64,000 bases of DNA from Flavobacteriaceae bacterium UBA3356 (GTDB lineage: Bacteria; Bacteroidota; Bacteroidia; Flavobacteriales; Flavobacteriaceae), in assembly GCA_002360635.1 (NCBI GenBank), contig DEQW01000003.1, forward strand, positions 270,966 through 334,965, in the 5' to 3' direction. The notes below the pieces were generated by a model. The model made no database searches and was not told the DNA's origin. It saw only the letters and a program-made list of their open reading frames with translations. Each line of letters starts with the position of its first letter. The first letter of the stretch is position 1. The position numbers and the translations under genes were made by a program. This document shows positions 9,701 to 17,770 of this stretch, one piece after another.

Positions 9701-10909
9701 TTATTTATGTTGAAGTAACGCAATGTAAAAACCATCAAACCCAGATTTGCTAGCGTATATCTTTTCTTCTTGAACTAACGAAAAATTAGTTCCGGCTTCA
9801 CTACTTAAAAAAGAGGAAACCTGTTCGCTGTTTTCTGAAGGTAAAATAGAACAGGTGGCATAAACCAATTGTCCGCCAGTTTTTACCATTCTAGAATAAG
9901 AAACCAACAATTCTTGCTGTGTTTTTTTTATTTTTTCTAAAAATTCAGGTTGTAATTTCCATTTAGCGTCTGGGTTACGTTTTAAAACTCCTAACCCAGA
10001 ACAAGGTGCGTCAATCAAAACTTTATCAGCAGAGCCTTTTAGTTTTTTTATCACTTTAGTTGAATCAATTACCCGGGTTTCAATGTTATGAACTCCGTTT
10101 CTGCGAGCTCGTCGTTTTAGCTCTTTCAATTTGTTTCCGTAGATATCCAATGCAATTACCTGTCCTTTGTTTTCCATCAACGAAGCAATGTGAAGGCTTT
10201 TTCCTCCCGCACCGGCACAAGCATCGATTATCCGCATGCCAGGCTCGGGCTTTAAAACTTCCGCCACTTTCTGTGAAGAGGCATCCTGCACTTCAAACCA
10301 GCCATTTTTAAAAGCATCGGTAATAAAGACGTTGGCACGTTCTTTCAGTTTTAAAGCATATGGATAACCAGGTAAGGTTTCGGTTTCTATTTCGGCATCG
10401 AATAGTTCGTTTTGGACTTGTTTTACCGTAGCTTTCAAAGGGTTTACCCGTAAAACCACATCAGCCAATTGATTTAAGGCACTAATTTCTGCAGTCCATT
10501 TTTTGCCTAGTTCTGCTTCGCCAAGTTTATCTAACCAATCTGGAATAGATTCTCGATATTTTCTAATTTTTGACAGTTCGTCAAACTTTCCTTTAATGCG
10601 TCGGGTAGGGGTGTCTTCAAATTGAGGCCACTCAGGTATTTTAATTCCGTTTAAAGTTGCCCAAACGGCAAAAAGGCGAAATAGGTTTGCACGGTCAAAC
10701 GGCTCTTTAACTTCGGCTATTTCAGCATACAAACGTTTCCATCGTACGATATCATAGGTGGTTTCTGCAATAAAGCTTCTATCTCTAGAACCCCAACGTT
10801 TATCACGTTTTAGGGTGTCTTTTAAAACTTTGTCTGCTTGCTTGTTTTCATTAAAAATCAAATGCAACGAATCGATTGTTGCAAATACTAAATTTCGGTG
10901 TAACCTCAT
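9701..10909 (-). CDS. RsmB/NOP2/Sun-type RNA (cytosine-5) methyltransferase
   Basis: This is an SAM-dependent m5C methyltransferase acting on rRNA or tRNA in the cytoplasm. The 402-residue chain has an N-terminal NusB/RsmB-like helical half and a C-terminal Rossmann domain. The SAM-binding motif is DACAGAGGKSLHIASL, the motif IV loop is DAPCSGLGVLKRNPDAKW, and the catalytic motif VI is YATCSILPSENSEQV. Both cysteines (PCSG and TCS) are present, so it should be active. The ATG at 10909 gives the expected N-terminus. The 16S rRNA C967-type specificity (RsmB) is the nearest guess but is not provable from motifs alone. It is divergent from the BNR lipoprotein at 10980. Confidence 0.87.
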   Translation of the reverse strand: MRLHRNLVFATIDSLHLIFNENKQADKVLKDTLKRDKRWGSRDRSFIAETTYDIVRWKRLYAEIAEVKEPFDRANLFRLFAVWATLNGIKIPEWPQFEDTPTRRIKGKFDELSKIRKYRESIPDWLDKLGEAELGKKWTAEISALNQLADVVLRVNPLKATVKQVQNELFDAEIETETLPGYPYALKLKERANVFITDAFKNGWFEVQDASSQKVAEVLKPEPGMRIIDACAGAGGKSLHIASLMENKGQVIALDIYGNKLKELKRRARRNGVHNIETRVIDSTKVIKKLKGSADKVLIDAPCSGLGVLKRNPDAKWKLQPEFLEKIKKTQQELLVSYSRMVKTGGQLVYATCSILPSENSEQVSSFLSSEAGTNFSLVQEEKIYASKSGFDGFYIALLQHK

Positions 10910-10979
10910 GGTTTTAATTTGGATTGCAAAGGTATTATAATCCCGTCGTTTTCTTTATTTTTGGCAAAAAATTTTATAA

Positions 10980-12020
10980 ATGCGATTTTTCTCAATCCTC
11001 CTTCTTTTAATAGGTCTAGTTTCCTGTACATCAAATAGTTCAAAAAATTTTATTTCAGTCGATATAGAGCCTGTATTTATGGACAGCCTTAGCATTAGAG
11101 CCATTGAGCCTTTGGATGAAAATAGGGTTTGGTTTGCTGCAAATAAGGGGATTGTAGGACTGATTGATAATAAACAACCGAAGTTGGCGACCATTAAGTA
11201 TGAAGATTCGCTGTTAGACTTCCGTTCCATAGCCGCTACCGATTCTGCTGTTTTTGTGTTAAGCATTGCCAATCCTGCAGTTTTATATAAAATTGGTTTT
11301 AATGGTACAGCAGCAACCAATATTCAAGAAGTTTATACCGAAACTGGAGAAACTGTTTTTTACGACTCTATGAAATTTTGGAACAATAATGAAGGAATTG
11401 CCATGGGAGACCCAGTAGATGGTTGCTTGTCCATACTTGTTACCCAAAATGGAGGGGATAGTTGGGAAAAACTTTCTTGTGATAAACTTCCTAAGGTTGA
11501 AAAGGGGGAAGCGGCTTTTGCAGCTAGCAATAGTAATATTTCACTATATAAAAATCACGTATGGATTGCTACTGGTGGTAAACAAGCTCGCATATTTCAT
11601 TCAAAGAACAAAGGAAACGATTGGGAAGTTTATAATACACCCATTGTGCAGGGAAAAGCTATGACCGGAATTTACAGCGTTGATTTCTTCGATGAGAAAA
11701 CAGGCGTAATTTTCGGTGGCGATTGGGACAAAAAAGAGTTTAATGAAGGGAATAAAGCCATTACTAAAGATGGTGGAAAAACGTGGAACTTGTTGAGTAA
11801 CGGAAAAGGACCTGGTTACCGGTCATCAGTTAAATTTGTGCCAGGGACAAAAGGAAACGATTTGGTAGCAGTTGGTTCCCCAGGGTTATCGTATAGTAAT
11901 GACCAAGGAGAATCGTGGCAGGAACTCTCAAAAGAAGGATTTTATGCGGTTGAATTTGTAAACGATTCCATTGCTTTTGCGAGTGGTAATAATAAAATAG
12001 CAAAACTGATTTTTAGATAA
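10980..12020 (+). CDS. BNR/YCF48-like beta-propeller lipoprotein
   Basis: The 346-residue protein starts with a lipoprotein signal (MRFFSILLLLIGLVSC, lipobox LVSC, Cys16). The mature part shows sialidase-type Asp-box-like repeats: TQNGGDSWEKL, SKNKGNDWEVY, TKDGGKTWNLL and SNDQGESWQEL, each giving the S-x-D/N-x-G-x-T/S-W pattern. This predicts a beta-propeller anchored in the outer or inner membrane. Relatives are often labelled oxidoreductase or photosystem stability factor-like, with no shown activity; no sialidase catalytic residues were recognised. Function is unassigned. A terminator follows at 12026. Confidence 0.75.
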   Translation: MRFFSILLLLIGLVSCTSNSSKNFISVDIEPVFMDSLSIRAIEPLDENRVWFAANKGIVGLIDNKQPKLATIKYEDSLLDFRSIAATDSAVFVLSIANPAVLYKIGFNGTAATNIQEVYTETGETVFYDSMKFWNNNEGIAMGDPVDGCLSILVTQNGGDSWEKLSCDKLPKVEKGEAAFAASNSNISLYKNHVWIATGGKQARIFHSKNKGNDWEVYNTPIVQGKAMTGIYSVDFFDEKTGVIFGGDWDKKEFNEGNKAITKDGGKTWNLLSNGKGPGYRSSVKFVPGTKGNDLVAVGSPGLSYSNDQGESWQELSKEGFYAVEFVNDSIAFASGNNKIAKLIFR

Positions 12021-12025
12021 ATAGT

Positions 12026-12058
12026 AAAGGGAACATATTTTACAACATGCTCCCTTTT
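12026..12058. terminator. Intrinsic terminator between convergent genes
   Basis: An inverted repeat of 11 bp with one mismatch (12026-12036 and 12047-12057, AAAGGGAACAT / ATGCTCCCTTT) has a 10-nt loop. It lies between convergent stops at 12020 and 12083. The T-run is short, so efficiency is uncertain. Confidence 0.6.
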
Positions 12059-12082
12059 AGCTAAACAAAAACCAACCAATTA

Positions 12083-12541
12083 TTATTTTCTTCTATCTTT
12101 TCGTTGTCGATAGCGTTTTAGAAGTTCTTTTTTAAAGTCATCTTCCGCTTTTTTCAGTTTAATGATTTTACCGGGTGAAATTATCTTTTTAAGCTCGGCT
12201 ATCAATTCTTTCCGGTATTGCAATTCTTTTTGTTCTAATTGTAGCTCTTTGTCAATTAGAGTGTTTGCATCACTGTCGTTCATAGAGTCTACTCCGTCTT
12301 TTAATTTTGAATAGATCTCTTTTTTCTTAGTTTTATGCAAATCGTGCATTTTTTCATCATACACATTATAAACTGGCCAAAATTTTTCTGCTTCGGCAGA
12401 AGAAAGTTGTAATGCTTCCGTAATATGGGCAGTCTTTAAGGCATCTATCTTTTTATGCCATTCTTCTCTGTCTTTTTTTTGAGCAAATGTTACCGAAGTA
12501 ACCAACAACAATAGAATTAGTATATTTTTCATATTATTCAT
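12083..12541 (-). CDS. Small exported Spy/CpxP-like protein of the ECF operon
   Basis: The 152-residue protein has a signal peptide (MKNILILLLLVTSVTFAQ) and a mature part that is almost all charged helix, ending in a basic tail RYRQRKDRRK. The helical pattern with LSSAEAEKFWPVYNVYDEKM resembles the periplasmic proteins often annotated as sensor of ECF-type sigma factor in flavobacteria. It is the third gene of the sigma/anti-sigma operon. The ATG at 12541 overlaps the preceding stop; an ATG at 12532, just after that stop, gives the cleaner signal peptide and may be the real start. Role in envelope-stress sensing is inferred from position. Confidence 0.65.
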   Translation of the reverse strand: MNNMKNILILLLLVTSVTFAQKKDREEWHKKIDALKTAHITEALQLSSAEAEKFWPVYNVYDEKMHDLHKTKKKEIYSKLKDGVDSMNDSDANTLIDKELQLEQKELQYRKELIAELKKIISPGKIIKLKKAEDDFKKELLKRYRQRKDRRK

Positions 12542-13034
12542 CTAATAAAATGGATTCATCAACAGTTTCTAAAAGGTAACTTTCCATATCTTCTTCGGAA
12601 ATAGTTTCGGTTTCAAAGTACAATGAACTGTTATCGTTTTCTGAAAGTAAACTAGATACATCATACACGTCAAAATCAAGCTCGCCTTCATTAATATAGT
12701 TTTCAATGGCCAAATAATCGATCGAGTTCATGTCTAAATCGATTGTTTTATTTTGATTGAACAGTAAAACCACTAACACAATAGAGGCTGCAATGGCAAC
12801 TGCGTACTTTAAATTCTTGTTAGCAAATAAAGAACGTACTTTTGTTTCTTTTCCTGAAATTTCAGGATGTTTCATTAAAGTATCTTCCAAAGAATCGAAA
12901 TACCCTTTTGGAGCAGCAAAGCCAGTTTCTTTAGGTAATTCTTCCGAAGCTATTTTTGCGAAGAGATTTTCTTCAAAAGCTTCAAAATACCCTTCTGGCG
13001 CTTTAAACCCATGTGTATGTTTTTGCTTGTCCAT
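12534..13034 (-). CDS. Putative anti-sigma factor, single-pass membrane protein
   Basis: The 166-residue protein has no signal peptide. The N-terminal 75 residues hold two copies of a short motif, GFKAPEGYFEAFEENLFAKI and GFAAPKGYFDSLEDTLM, which may form the sigma-binding part. One membrane segment follows at about 75-93 (YAVAIAASIVLVVLLFNQ), and then an acidic periplasmic tail of about 70 residues. Being second in an operon directly after an ECF sigma gene and having this topology supports an anti-sigma role. No zinc-type (HxxxCxxC) anti-sigma motif is present. It is inferred by context, not by a recognised domain. Confidence 0.6.
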   Translation of the reverse strand: MDKQKHTHGFKAPEGYFEAFEENLFAKIASEELPKETGFAAPKGYFDSLEDTLMKHPEISGKETKVRSLFANKNLKYAVAIAASIVLVVLLFNQNKTIDLDMNSIDYLAIENYINEGELDFDVYDVSSLLSENDNSSLYFETETISEEDMESYLLETVDESILLDE

Positions 13035-13111
13035 TTATCTTTTGACTGTAAAAAACCTAAAAGGTTTCATTGTGATCTTTAATTATTTGTAAAACAGGTT
13101 TATAAGTTAGT

Positions 13112-13666
13112 TTAAAAGGTGGTTTCATGCTCTTTTAGATATTCAGTTATTTTTTTTACCGCAATGTGGTAACTGCTTTTTAATCCGCCAACCGAAGTCT
13201 CTAAAATTTCAGAAAGTTCTTCGTAGGTGTGCTCATCAAAATACTTCATATTGAACACCAATTGCTGTTTAGGCGGTAACGTGGCAATCGCTTTTTGCAA
13301 TTGAAGCTGAATGGCAGTTCCTTCAAAATAAACATCACTTGTTAAGTTTTGAATAGCACTTTCTTTTACTTCTTCTGAAGAAACCTGTTTCCGTTTGGCT
13401 CGTTTATTTATAAATGTGATGGACTCGTTTGTTGCTATACGGTACATCCAGGTGTACAATTTACTATCTCCTTTAAAAGAATTAATGTTTTTATAAATTT
13501 TAATGAACGTGTTTTGTAATACATCATCTGTATCATCATGGTTCAATACTATTTTACGAATATGCCAATATAGCCGTTCTTTGTATTGAGACACAAGTTC
13601 CCTAAAGGCTGCATCTTTATGCTTATTATCTTGTAAAGCAGTTACTAAATTGTTCTCTGTTACCAA
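13112..13666 (-). CDS. ECF-type RNA polymerase sigma factor
   Basis: The 184-residue protein has sigma-70 region 2 at about 20-90 (DDTDDVLQNTFIKIYKNINSF and YTWMYRIATNESITFINKR) and region 4 at about 125-175 (TLPPKQQLVFNMKYFDEHTYEELSEIL), with no region 3, as in extracytoplasmic-function sigma factors. The only in-frame start near the expected N-terminus is TTG at 13666 (MVTENNLVTAL). It heads the operon with the putative anti-sigma gene (77-bp gap) and the Spy-like gene. Its target promoters are unknown. It is divergent from the small-RNA-like units downstream in coordinates. Confidence 0.87.
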   Translation of the reverse strand: MVTENNLVTALQDNKHKDAAFRELVSQYKERLYWHIRKIVLNHDDTDDVLQNTFIKIYKNINSFKGDSKLYTWMYRIATNESITFINKRAKRKQVSSEEVKESAIQNLTSDVYFEGTAIQLQLQKAIATLPPKQQLVFNMKYFDEHTYEELSEILETSVGGLKSSYHIAVKKITEYLKEHETTF

Positions 13667-13756
13667 AAACTTAGAGGTTTATCTATTATTATATAGACCC
13701 TTTTTAAAGCAAAAGGTTTAATGATAAAGTTACCTTTTTTAAATTTAAATTATAAA

Positions 13757-13790
13757 TCGCAAAAAATCGATTAAAAACAAATTTTTGCGA
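13757..13790. repeat. AT-rich inverted repeat upstream of the ECF gene
   Basis: Arms 13757-13766 (TCGCAAAAAA) and 13781-13790 (ATTTTTGCGA) match at 9 of 10 positions with a 14-nt spacer. It lies between the ECF start and the first small-RNA-like unit and could be an operator or a hairpin in the sigma leader. No assignment is possible from sequence alone. Confidence 0.35.
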
Positions 13791-13806
13791 TAAAATGCAT
13801 AAATAA

Positions 13807-13837
13807 TTTTTTTGTAGGAAAATAATTACTAATTTTG
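13807..13837 (+). promoter_or_regulatory. Bacteroidota-type promoter for small-RNA-like unit A
   Basis: TAATTTTG at 13830-13837 is a full match to the TAnnTTTG minus-7 element. At a 19-nt spacing the minus-33 position reads TTTT (13807-13810), a partial match. No protein gene follows on the plus strand before the terminator at 13897. Confidence 0.5.
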
Positions 13838-13841
13838 GGGA

Positions 13842-13932
13842 ACACTACTTATGTGTGTGTTTTTGTTATAAGCCTCAAATATAACAGAAACGAGCTAAAA
13901 ACGGGTCTAAGCGGGGGCTGACCCGTTTTTTT
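13842..13932 (+). ncRNA. Putative small RNA, unit A
   Basis: The predicted transcript is about 90 nt, running from just after TAATTTTG (13830-13837) to an intrinsic terminator (13897-13932). It carries TACTTATGTG at 13846-13855, a hairpin with arms 13864-13870 and 13880-13886 (TGTTATA / TATAACA), and the segment GCCTCAAATAT at 13872-13882 spanning the loop. No convincing ORF is present. Unit B has the same order of elements. Since no plus-strand gene lies between the divergent ECF gene and this terminator, the terminator needs a transcript of its own. A match to any named RNA family was not recognised. Confidence 0.55.
13897..13932 (+). terminator. Intrinsic terminator of unit A
   Basis: A perfect 11-bp stem, AAAAACGGGTC (13897-13907) with GACCCGTTTTT (13920-13930), has a 12-nt G-rich loop and a continuing T-run. 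The minus-strand gene group to the right already ends at 14189 with its own terminator, so this one most likely belongs to the plus-strand small transcript. Confidence 0.8.
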
Positions 13933-14017
13933 ATTTTAATAAATACTAACTTCTCATTAATCTGCTTGTAATTATATTTGTAGGAATTTGTAAGTATTTA
14001 AAGTTAAAATAATCGAT

Positions 14018-14029
14018 TAAGTGCACTTA
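14018..14029. repeat. 12-bp perfect palindrome TAAGTGCACTTA
   Basis: This perfect palindrome sits 47 bp upstream of the minus-7 element of unit B. Its size and position fit a transcription-factor operator, but no binding protein can be named. Confidence 0.3.
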
Positions 14030-14053
14030 TTTAAAGATTAAATGCAATTTTTC

Positions 14054-14084
14054 TTGGTGGAATTAAAAAAAGAATTTATATTTG
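14054..14084 (+). promoter_or_regulatory. Bacteroidota-type promoter for small-RNA-like unit B
   Basis: TATATTTG at 14077-14084 matches TAnnTTTG fully. TTGG at 14054-14057 sits at the 19-nt spacing and matches three bases of the minus-33 core after a one-base shift. Confidence 0.5.
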
Positions 14085-14089
14085 AATTA

Positions 14090-14176
14090 TATAACTTACT
14101 TATGTGAATCACCATGTGCCCCAAATATGGTGATTTAAACAAAAAAAGAGCGGTTCCCCAACCGCTCTCTTTTTTT
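14090..14176 (+). ncRNA. Putative small RNA, unit B
   Basis: The predicted transcript is about 87 nt. It has TACTTATGTG at 14097-14106, then a hairpin with perfect 9-bp arms 14107-14115 and 14127-14135 (AATCACCAT / ATGGTGATT), and GCCCCAAATAT at 14118-14128 in and beside the loop, 10 of 11 identical to unit A. A terminator hairpin follows at 14147-14176. The stem sequences of A and B differ completely, yet each is self-complementary, which is the pattern of a conserved RNA fold. The terminator is shared with the convergent ABC transporter gene, so the hairpin could instead be part of that gene's 3' UTR on the minus strand. Confidence 0.5.
14147..14176. terminator. Bidirectional intrinsic terminator
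   Basis: Perfect 9-bp stem AGAGCGGTT (14147-14155) / AACCGCTCT (14160-14168) with a CCCC loop is flanked by seven A on the left and seven T on the right. It ends the ABC transporter operon on the minus strand and can end unit B on the plus strand. Confidence 0.9.
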
Positions 14177-14188
14177 ATACTAACTTTT

Positions 14189-16012
14189 TTACGCTAATGA
14201 CTGCATTTCAACCAAACTGTGATACACACCCTTTTTAGCTAATAATTCTGTATGCTTGCCTTGCTCTACAATTTTCCCTTTTGAAAGTACAACAATCTTG
14301 TCGGCATTTTGAATGGTAGATAACCTATGTGCAATAACCACAGAAGTACGGTTTTTCATCATTTTTTCCAGTGCGTCTTGTACCAATCGTTCGCTTTCAG
14401 TATCTAGGGCAGAAGTGGCTTCATCTAGAATCATTATTGGTGGGTTTTTAAGCACAGCCCTTGCAATACTCAATCGTTGTTTTTGCCCGCCACTTAACTT
14501 ATTACCACTATCGCCAATATTTGTATCTGTTCCTTTCGGTAAGTCTTTAACAAACTCCCAGGCGTTGGCTATTTTTAAAGCCTCTTCAATTTCTTCATTG
14601 GTAGCTGTTTCTTTAGCAACTAATAAATTTTCTTTAATAGTATCGTTAAATAAGATAGAGTCCTGTGTAACCAACCCTAGTAATCCGCGTAATGATTTTT
14701 GTGAGATACTCTTTATATCTAAGCCGTCAATGGTGATAGCTCCTTTATTTACATCGTAAAACCGTGTCAATAAGTTGGCGATGGTACTTTTTCCACTTCC
14801 ACTTTGCCCTACCAATGCGACAGTATGGCCTTTTGGTACTGTCAACGAAAAGTCATGAAGCACATACTCGTCTTCATATTTAAAGGATATGTTTTGTATA
14901 TCAATTTTATCGTTAAAACCTTCTTTTTCGGTTGCATTGGGAAGATCTTGAATGGTCGATTCGGTTTCTAAAATTTCCAGAACACGTTCGGCAGCTGCAT
15001 TTCCTTTTTTAACGCCGTAGCTTGCTTTGCTTATTGCTTTTGCGGGTGTTAAAATTTGATAGGCAAGTCCCATATAAACAATAAACAATTCTGGTTGCAA
15101 GCTTTTTTCAACCAAGACCATATGTCCGCCATACCAAAGAATAACAGCGATAACTACGATGCCTAAAAACTCACTTGTAGGTGAAGCTAAGTTTTGTCTA
15201 TTAACCAATGAGTTTGAATATTTGTAGAAACGAGAAGTAGAAGAATTAAACTTTCTATTGAAAATTCCTTCCGCATTAAAACCTTTTATAATCTTTAACC
15301 CACCTAAGGTTTCTTCTAAAATAGATAAAAAATACCCTTGTTCTTTTTGTACGCGATCTGATTTCTTTTTTAAACTTTTCCCAATTCTTGAAATGATCAA
15401 TCCTGAAATAGGAATAAATATAAAGACGAAAAGAGTAAGCTTAGCACTAATGAGAAGCATCGCTACAATGGCAAACAAAATGGTAAGCGGTTCGCGAACA
15501 ATCAATTCTAAAATTGATAAAAAAGAATGTTGAATTTCCAATACATCACTGGTAATCCGGGCAATAGTATCGCCTTTTCTTTTTTCAGAATAAAACGAAA
15601 CCGGTAAATCAACGGTTTTTTTATATAAATCGTTTCTTAGGTCTTTTAAAACACCATTTCGCAAAAAGGTAATAAAGTACATCGCTAAATAACCAAAGAG
15701 GTTCTTTAACAAGAACATTCCTATTACTAAAATGACCATAAAAATTAGCACATCTTGCGTTCCCTCTTGAGCTTGTTGTGTTACAAAAAAGTTTAGGTAT
15801 TCTTCAAAATAATCTTTGGCATTAATAAGTCCGTCCCACTTTGGGGCTGTTTCCCTGCGTTTTGTGTTATCAAAAAGCACTGATAGCATAGGAAATAGCG
15901 AGACCATTGCCAGTGTTCCAAACAAAGCATAAAATATATTTGAAATGATGTTCATCCAAGCATACCCTTTGTAAGGTTGTGCATACTTGAGTATTTTTTT
16001 AAAATATTTCAC
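14189..16012 (-). CDS. ABC transporter, MsbA-like half exporter (TM-NBD fusion)
   Basis: The 607-residue protein is an inner-membrane type IV ABC exporter, likely moving lipid, glycolipid or a drug. Six membrane helices occupy about 15-330. The nucleotide-binding domain at about 355-600 has Walker A GQSGSGKST, signature LSGGQKQR, Walker B IMILDEATSALD and the switch histidine in VIAHRLST. The start codon is GTG at 16012, overlapping the TAG stop of the phosphohexomutase gene by one base (TAGTG), so the two are translationally coupled. Neighbouring glycosyltransferase and sugar mutase genes suggest envelope glycan or lipid traffic, but substrate is inferred only. Confidence 0.88.
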   Translation of the reverse strand: MKYFKKILKYAQPYKGYAWMNIISNIFYALFGTLAMVSLFPMLSVLFDNTKRRETAPKWDGLINAKDYFEEYLNFFVTQQAQEGTQDVLIFMVILVIGMFLLKNLFGYLAMYFITFLRNGVLKDLRNDLYKKTVDLPVSFYSEKRKGDTIARITSDVLEIQHSFLSILELIVREPLTILFAIVAMLLISAKLTLFVFIFIPISGLIISRIGKSLKKKSDRVQKEQGYFLSILEETLGGLKIIKGFNAEGIFNRKFNSSTSRFYKYSNSLVNRQNLASPTSEFLGIVVIAVILWYGGHMVLVEKSLQPELFIVYMGLAYQILTPAKAISKASYGVKKGNAAAERVLEILETESTIQDLPNATEKEGFNDKIDIQNISFKYEDEYVLHDFSLTVPKGHTVALVGQSGSGKSTIANLLTRFYDVNKGAITIDGLDIKSISQKSLRGLLGLVTQDSILFNDTIKENLLVAKETATNEEIEEALKIANAWEFVKDLPKGTDTNIGDSGNKLSGGQKQRLSIARAVLKNPPIMILDEATSALDTESERLVQDALEKMMKNRTSVVIAHRLSTIQNADKIVVLSKGKIVEQGKHTELLAKKGVYHSLVEMQSLA

Positions 16013-17730
16013 TATTTAATTTTTAAGTGAGTACTGATCTTATCGATCTTATTTTGAAGCGCTTCTGAAACATCATCACCTTTCGAAGTGGTATTCACAC
16101 TCATATAGAACTTTATTTTAGGTTCTGTACCGCTTGGGCGCATCGCAATTTTGCTACCATCTTCAGTGTAATAAATCAATACGTTCGATTTTGGAATATC
16201 TAAGGTTTCTTTTGTTTTTGAAGGAAATGTTACAGCTTCCTGTTTTTGTAAGTCTTCAAAACGAATCACGTTACTTCCGGCTATTTCAGTAAAAGAGTCT
16301 TCACGAAGGGTTTTCATTATTTCTGAAATTTCTTCGGCTCCCTTTTTTCCTTTTTTAACCAACGATACCAAATGTTCTCTATACGTTCCATATTCTTCAT
16401 AAATGGATTGTAAATAATCAAACATACTACTACCGTCCTCTTTTTTCTGGGCAGCAATTTCACAAGCGAGTAGGGTAGCGGTCACCGCATCTTTATCGCG
16501 TACAAAATCGCTCACCATAAAGCCAAAACTTTCTTCACCACCACCTATAAATTCCAGTTCTGGGAAGTCTTTTACCATTTTGGCAATCCACTTAAAGCCG
16601 GTAAGGCCTTCTTTATAGATAACGTCATAGCTTTCGGCCAATTTCTGCATCATGGGTGTAGAGACCACCGTTGAGGCGATAAATTGAGTTCCGTTCAGCT
16701 TTCCTGTTTGTTTGTATTGTTCAAGTAAAAAATGAGTTTTTAAAACCATGGCTTGATTACCGTTAAGTAACGTCATTTTTCCATTAGAATCTCGGACTGC
16801 AATTCCTAAACGGTCACAATCGGGATCGGTGCCAATAACAATATCTGCCCCTTGTTTTTCAGCAACATCAAGTGCCATTTTTAGAGCGGCCGGTTCTTCA
16901 GGGTTCGGCGATTGTACGGTCGGGAAGTCGCCATCAGGTTTTGCCTGCTCTTCTACAACGGTAACATTTTTATATCCAGCTTCTTCCAAAACCCTTGGAA
17001 TCATAGTAATTGATGTTCCGTGTAGCGAAGTAAAAACAATTTTTAAATTGTCTTTAGCTTTTTCTGAAGTATTAAAACTTCCGTTTTTGATAGACGCTTT
17101 AGCAAAAGCATCATCCACATCAGTATCTATCAGTTGAATTTTTTCTGAATTGGCTTCAAAATTAATATCTGAATATTCCAACGAATTTATTTCGGCGATA
17201 ATTTCGCCATCCTGTGGTGGAACTAATTGTCCTCCATCTTCCCAATATACTTTATAACCGTTATATTCCGGTGGGTTGTGAGATGCTGTTAAAACAATTC
17301 CGCATTGGCAGTTAAGGTGCTTTACTGCAAATGAAAGCTCTGGCGTAGGGCGTAAATCTGAAAAGAGGTATACCTCAATATCATTTGCTGAAAAAACATT
17401 GGCAACTACCTGTGCCAGTTCTTTACTGTTATGACGACAATCGTAGGCAATTGCAACCTTTATAATTTGGTTGGGAAATTGCTCTTTTAAATAATTGGAA
17501 AGTCCCTGTGTGTTTTTCCCTAGGGTGTATTTGTTGATTCTGTTATCGCCAACTCCCATAATACCACGCATTCCGCCAGTACCAAAAGCCAGATTTTTAT
17601 AAAAACTGTCTTCCAGCCCTTCTGGGTCGTGGGCGATCATCTCTTTTATGGTGTGTTGTGTTTCGTCGTCAAAAAAAGGGGTAAGCCATTTATTAACGCG
17701 CTCTAATATAGTAGGATCTACGTAAATCAT
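16012..17730 (-). CDS. Phosphohexomutase (phosphoglucomutase/phosphomannomutase family)
   Basis: This enzyme moves phosphate between C6 and C1 of a hexose, feeding nucleotide-sugar synthesis. The 572-residue protein has the phosphoserine loop TASHNPPEYNGYK, the metal-binding loop GTDPDCDRLG, the sugar loop GGGEESFGF and the phosphate-binding loop RPSGTEPKIKFYM, in the right order for a complete alpha-D-phosphohexomutase. The length fits the PGM2-like subgroup. An in-frame TTG at 17739 would add three residues; the ATG at 17730 (MIYVDPTILERV) is preferred. It is coupled to the ABC exporter gene downstream. Whether glucose or mannose is preferred cannot be told. Confidence 0.9.
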   Translation of the reverse strand: MIYVDPTILERVNKWLTPFFDDETQHTIKEMIAHDPEGLEDSFYKNLAFGTGGMRGIMGVGDNRINKYTLGKNTQGLSNYLKEQFPNQIIKVAIAYDCRHNSKELAQVVANVFSANDIEVYLFSDLRPTPELSFAVKHLNCQCGIVLTASHNPPEYNGYKVYWEDGGQLVPPQDGEIIAEINSLEYSDINFEANSEKIQLIDTDVDDAFAKASIKNGSFNTSEKAKDNLKIVFTSLHGTSITMIPRVLEEAGYKNVTVVEEQAKPDGDFPTVQSPNPEEPAALKMALDVAEKQGADIVIGTDPDCDRLGIAVRDSNGKMTLLNGNQAMVLKTHFLLEQYKQTGKLNGTQFIASTVVSTPMMQKLAESYDVIYKEGLTGFKWIAKMVKDFPELEFIGGGEESFGFMVSDFVRDKDAVTATLLACEIAAQKKEDGSSMFDYLQSIYEEYGTYREHLVSLVKKGKKGAEEISEIMKTLREDSFTEIAGSNVIRFEDLQKQEAVTFPSKTKETLDIPKSNVLIYYTEDGSKIAMRPSGTEPKIKFYMSVNTTSKGDDVSEALQNKIDKISTHLKIK

Positions 17731-17770
17731 TCGGTACAATTAAAAATGCAAAAATAAAGAAACCAAATCG

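Noticed and set aside
13667..14188. Possible 6S RNA or tmRNA in the 520-bp gene-free region
   Set aside because: The units are under 100 nt and lack the long interrupted hairpin of 6S RNA and the tRNA-like ends of tmRNA.
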